DNA from: Leisingera sp. JC1
Lineage (GTDB): Bacteria; Pseudomonadota; Alphaproteobacteria; Rhodobacterales; Rhodobacteraceae
Direction of reading: 5' to 3'
NCBI RefSeq assembly: GCF_001679925.1
Contig: NZ_LYUZ01000057.1
Coordinates: 107,419-144,092, forward strand
Length of the DNA stretch: 36,674 nucleotides
A program made the position numbers and the translations under genes. Within the stretch, counting starts at the first letter, position 1. The number at the start of each line of letters is the position of its first letter. The notes below the pieces were generated by a model. It did no database searches. It had not been told where the DNA came from and was given only the letters and a program-made list of their open reading frames with translations. This document shows, piece by piece, positions 34,061-36,674 of the stretch.

Positions 34061-35764
34061 ATGACTGACCCGCAAACTGACTTCACCGCACCCATTGACG
34101 GCCTTTCGCATGTATGCGGGCCAAGTGAGCCGCCGTTGCAGCACATCACGATCCCGGACCTTCTGCGGCAAGCAATGGAGAAGCATGGCAACCGCGAAGC
34201 CCTGATTTTCACAGATACCGGTGTGCGACTGACTTATACGGAACTGGCACAGAAGGCGGATGAACTGGCCGCAGGACTGCTGGAGCTGGGAGTGGAAAAG
34301 GGCGACCGAGTCGGCATCTGGTCCCCGAACCGCTGCGAATGGGTACTGACCCAATTCGCCACCGCCCGGATCGGTGCCATACTGGTCACGATCAATCCGG
34401 CCTATAGGTTGGCGGAGCTGGAATATGCGCTCAACAAAACAGGCTGCAAGGTGCTGATCGCGGCCGAATGTTTCAAGAGCTCCGACTATTCGGGCATGAT
34501 CCGCGAGCTGGCGCCTGAACTCTTAACCGCTGTTCCAGGCCAGCTGGCAGCGGCGCGGCTGCCAGAGCTTCGCCATGCTGTTGTTATGTCCGGCGATCCC
34601 GGCCCCGGATTCCTGCCCTTCGCCACTCTGCAAGCGATGGGTAAGGGTGTAAACCCGGCGGAGTTGGATGCGATCACCTCAGGCCTTTTGTCCGAGGAGG
34701 CGATCAACATCCAGTTCACCTCCGGAACCACCGGGCTGCCCAAGGGGGCGACGCTGACGCATTTCAACATCGTCAACAACGCCCGTTTTGTTACCAGCCG
34801 CATCAACCTGACTGAGGCTGACCGCCTGCTGATCCCGGTGCCGCTCTACCACTGCTTCGGCATGGTGATGGGCGTGCTTGGCGCGGTTTCCAAAGGCGCC
34901 GCAATGATCTTCCCGGGCGAAGCGTTCGAACCCGCCTCCGTGCTGAGCGCCGCCGCCGCCGAACGCGCCTCCGCGCTTTACGGGGTGCCGACGATGTTTG
35001 TCGCCATGCTGCAGGATCTGGACCAGTCGCCGCGCGATGTCTCCTCTCTGCGCACCGGCATCATGGCGGGCGCTCCCTGCCCGATTGAGATCATGCGCAG
35101 GGTCAACACAGACATGCATATGAAGGAAGTGACGATCTGCTACGGCATGACGGAAACCGCGCCGGTGTCCTTCCAGAGCTTCACCACCGATCCGGCAGAC
35201 AAGCGCTGCACCACCGTGGGCCGGGTGCATCCGCATCTGGAAGTGAAAGCCGTGGACGCCTACGGCGCCACCCTGCCTGCAGGGGAACGGGGCGAGCTGC
35301 AAGTGCGCGGCTACTCAGTAATGCAGGGCTATTGGGATGACCCAGCTGCAACCGAGGAGGCCATCAGGGACGGCTGGATGCGTACCGGCGATCTGGGCTC
35401 TTTCGATGCGGAGGGGTTCTGCAGCATCACCGGGCGCGTGAAGGACATGATCATCCGCGGCGGCGAGAACATCTACCCGCGCGAAATCGAAGAATTCTTG
35501 ATCCGCCACCCGCAGATCGCAGATGCCCAGGTGTTTGGCGTGCCAGACGAGAAATTCGGCGAACAGGTCTGCGCTTGGATCGTCCCTGCCCCGGGTGCAA
35601 ACCTCGATGAAGAGGGGATCCTGTCTCACTGCCGCGGCCAGATCGCGCACTTCAAGATCCCCCGTTTTGTCCGGGTCGTTACCGAGTTGCCCATGACAGT
35701 CACGGGCAAACCGCAAAAGTTCAAGATGCGCGACATCATGATACAGCAGCTTGCGCTGCTTTGA
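34061..35764 (+). CDS. AMP-binding acyl-CoA synthetase
   Basis: A 567-residue adenylate-forming enzyme activating a carboxylic acid to its CoA thioester. It has the P-loop-like FTSGTTGLPKG (residues 219-229), the YGMTETAP motif, the GWMRTGDLG adenine-site aspartate, GRVKDMIIRGGENIYPREIE and the C-terminal catalytic lysine in TVTGKPQKFKMRD. Sequence type fits medium-chain fatty acid or short branched acid ligases. Next to QHNDH and the aldehyde dehydrogenase, it would convert the acid derived from the amine into an acyl-CoA for beta-oxidation or ring catabolism. That link is inference from position, with a hairpin intervening. Confidence 0.9.
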   Translation: MTDPQTDFTAPIDGLSHVCGPSEPPLQHITIPDLLRQAMEKHGNREALIFTDTGVRLTYTELAQKADELAAGLLELGVEKGDRVGIWSPNRCEWVLTQFATARIGAILVTINPAYRLAELEYALNKTGCKVLIAAECFKSSDYSGMIRELAPELLTAVPGQLAAARLPELRHAVVMSGDPGPGFLPFATLQAMGKGVNPAELDAITSGLLSEEAINIQFTSGTTGLPKGATLTHFNIVNNARFVTSRINLTEADRLLIPVPLYHCFGMVMGVLGAVSKGAAMIFPGEAFEPASVLSAAAAERASALYGVPTMFVAMLQDLDQSPRDVSSLRTGIMAGAPCPIEIMRRVNTDMHMKEVTICYGMTETAPVSFQSFTTDPADKRCTTVGRVHPHLEVKAVDAYGATLPAGERGELQVRGYSVMQGYWDDPAATEEAIRDGWMRTGDLGSFDAEGFCSITGRVKDMIIRGGENIYPREIEEFLIRHPQIADAQVFGVPDEKFGEQVCAWIVPAPGANLDEEGILSHCRGQIAHFKIPRFVRVVTELPMTVTGKPQKFKMRDIMIQQLALL

Positions 35765-35978
35765 TTTCGGAGGTGTGCCTGATACTGAACGATGGTTCGC
35801 TGACCAGTGCGCCTGTTGGGAACTTGGTAGGTTGAAGGCGTTGGGACAGCCAGAATCAACAAAGCTTCCCGCTGAAGGCAAGGGCCCGGCCAGGAACGGA
35901 GGTTGCCGGAGCGCACACTGGACTGTGGCGAAAACGAAATTCTTCGCTCCAGCCCGAAAGTAGGAACTGCTGCCGACC

Positions 35979-36013
35979 AAGGCCACCCGCAACAAAACCT
36001 GCGGGTGCCTTTC
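35979..36013. terminator. Bidirectional intrinsic terminator
   Basis: AAGG-C-CACCCGCA, an 8-base loop and TGCGGGTG-CCTT form a long stem (35979-36011) with A-rich and T-rich edges on the two sides. It can end plus-strand transcription from the acyl-CoA synthetase and minus-strand transcription from the gene at 36012-36365, whose stop codon abuts it. Between 35765 and 35978 I see no gene. Confidence 0.7.
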
Positions 36014-36365
36014 AGTTAATCGAAGGCGTATTCAGCGCAACGCCTTCGGCGGTGGTACGACCAAATTTTCCTTGGCCCGATACTGTGGCCAGTTTCTCTG
36101 CCTCCGCAGCCGCCCGCGCCTCCTCTTCGTCGGCGTCTTCATGCATCTCGTCGACAACCTCAGGCCGCAGAAGGTGGGTTGCAATCCGACAGAAGTTCGC
36201 TGCTGCGGCGAGGCATTCGAACGCGAAGAAAAACGGCTCCAATGCGTCATCGCCGAAAGCGGCGATTGATCTCGGCATCGTAGCATTGATTGCCCTCGCG
36301 CGAAGGCGATCCTCGTTGTCTGTCGCCTTAGCTTGCTTTTCCAGCGCTCGCCACAGGTTTGCCAT
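36012..36365 (-). CDS. Small hypothetical protein, possibly 5'-truncated
   Basis: A 117-residue protein I do not recognise. The front is helical (MANLWRALEKQAKATDNEDRLRARAINATM), the middle is hydrophobic with aromatic residues (DALEPFFFAFECLAAAANFCRIATHLL) and the end is highly acidic (DEMHEDADEEEARAAAEAEKLA). No signal peptide. The terminator immediately downstream supports it as a real transcript end. The ATG at 36365 has no visible ribosome site, and the frame continues upstream for ten codons (VPNTTDTARA) to a stop. The true beginning may therefore have been lost, possibly through the nearby insertion sequence. Confidence 0.5.
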   Translation of the reverse strand: MANLWRALEKQAKATDNEDRLRARAINATMPRSIAAFGDDALEPFFFAFECLAAAANFCRIATHLLRPEVVDEMHEDADEEEARAAAEAEKLATVSGQGKFGRTTAEGVALNTPSIN

Positions 36366-36451
36366 CGCGCGTGCGGTGTCGGTGGTGTTCGGTACCTACC
36401 GGCGCTTCTTCCTTGAGCAGATGGTCATTGTTGCAGAACTCTCTCGTTGGA

Positions 36452-36470
36452 GGATTCACAACACGAATCC
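36452..36470. repeat. Short palindrome at the probable left end of the insertion sequence
   Basis: GGATTC-N7-GAATCC lies 20 bases before the transposase start. IS5-type elements have terminal repeats close to their gene start, so this may be part of the left end. The right end is outside the window and the inverted repeat cannot be confirmed. Confidence 0.35.
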
Positions 36471-36489
36471 ATGGGGTTAGACGGATGTC

Positions 36490-36674
36490 ATGAGCAAGCC
36501 CAAGCCCGCCCGCTACCGCACGACGAACTGGTCCGCCTACAACGCTGCGCTCCGCAAGCGCGGGTCTTTGCTGATCTGGCTGGACAAGGAGATGGCCTGG
36601 TACGCGCCGCATGAGGGCCGCCCTGGGCGCCCGCCGGTGTTCTCGAATGCGGCGATCCAGTTCTGCTTATCGAT
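36490..36674 (+). mobile_element. IS5-family transposase, N-terminal part cut by the window edge
   Basis: The last 61 codons visible read MSKPKPARYRTTNWSAYN, then LRKRGSLLIWLDKEMAWY and HEGRPGRPPVFSNAAIQFC. This is the N-terminal pattern of IS5-family transposases ('RY.T.NW..YN..L..RGSL..W.D' followed by 'GRPG.PP.FSD.AIQ.CL'). The DDE catalytic part lies beyond 36674. No disruption is seen in the part shown, so the element may be intact. Confidence 0.88.

Noticed and set aside
32552-34354. 600-codon minus-strand open frame opposite aldehyde dehydrogenase
   Set aside because: Mirror of the coding strand with His/Arg/Gln-rich translation and no family features.
35751-35963. 70-codon plus-strand open frame after the acyl-CoA synthetase
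   Set aside because: Overlaps the end of the synthetase gene in another frame, no ribosome site, no similarity recognised.

Overview
This is a GC-rich chromosomal window with densely packed, often translationally coupled operons. Gene content and order fit a marine Rhodobacterales (roseobacter-type) alphaproteobacterium, perhaps near Leisingera, Phaeobacter or Ruegeria. The supporting features are a TRAP transporter fused to a pyroglutamate operon, a BCCT transporter, a homogentisate operon, a quinohemoprotein amine dehydrogenase locus and the GC-rich intergenic elements. The genus is inference; no rRNA or tRNA gene is visible.

Region 1 (1-7587) is aromatic catabolism. After the start of a probable adenylate cyclase gene (minus strand, cut by the window edge) lies a MarR regulator divergent from hmgA, with a palindromic operator candidate between them. 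The plus strand then carries homogentisate 1,2-dioxygenase, fumarylacetoacetase, an atypical metallo-beta-lactamase-fold protein, an FAD ring hydroxylase, a small DUF2783-type protein, a VOC protein and maleylacetoacetate isomerase. Together these take a ring-hydroxylated phenylacetate through homogentisate to fumarate and acetoacetate.

Region 2 (7613-11376) holds a secreted protein of unknown function and an RTX calcium-binding protein with three 243-bp tandem repeat units. A 1.2-kb stretch without an intact gene follows. It contains decayed STAS-domain remnants resembling rsbR and rsbS.

Region 3 (11377-17492) is a minus-strand operon dctP-dctQ-dctM-pxpB-pxpC-pxpA: TRAP uptake plus ATP-dependent 5-oxoprolinase. 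It is divergent from a winged-helix regulator.

Region 4 (17648-22182) has a LysR regulator divergent from a BCCT transporter, followed by an orphan Tat-exported peptide-type solute-binding protein and a strong terminator.

Region 5 (22311-35764) is the centrepiece: a complete locus for cysteine tryptophylquinone (CTQ) quinohemoprotein amine dehydrogenase. It contains the three subunit genes (qhpA, qhpC, qhpB), the radical SAM cross-linking enzyme (qhpD), the flavin tryptophan hydroxylase (qhpG), the exporter (qhpF) and the leader protease (qhpE). It is bracketed by two AraC-family regulators of different type. An aldehyde dehydrogenase and an acyl-CoA synthetase follow, so the locus encodes a route from primary amine to aldehyde, acid and acyl-CoA. 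A phased TGTC repeat array lies in front of qhpG.

Region 6 (35765-36674) contains a terminator, a small hypothetical gene and the start of an IS5-type transposase running off the window.
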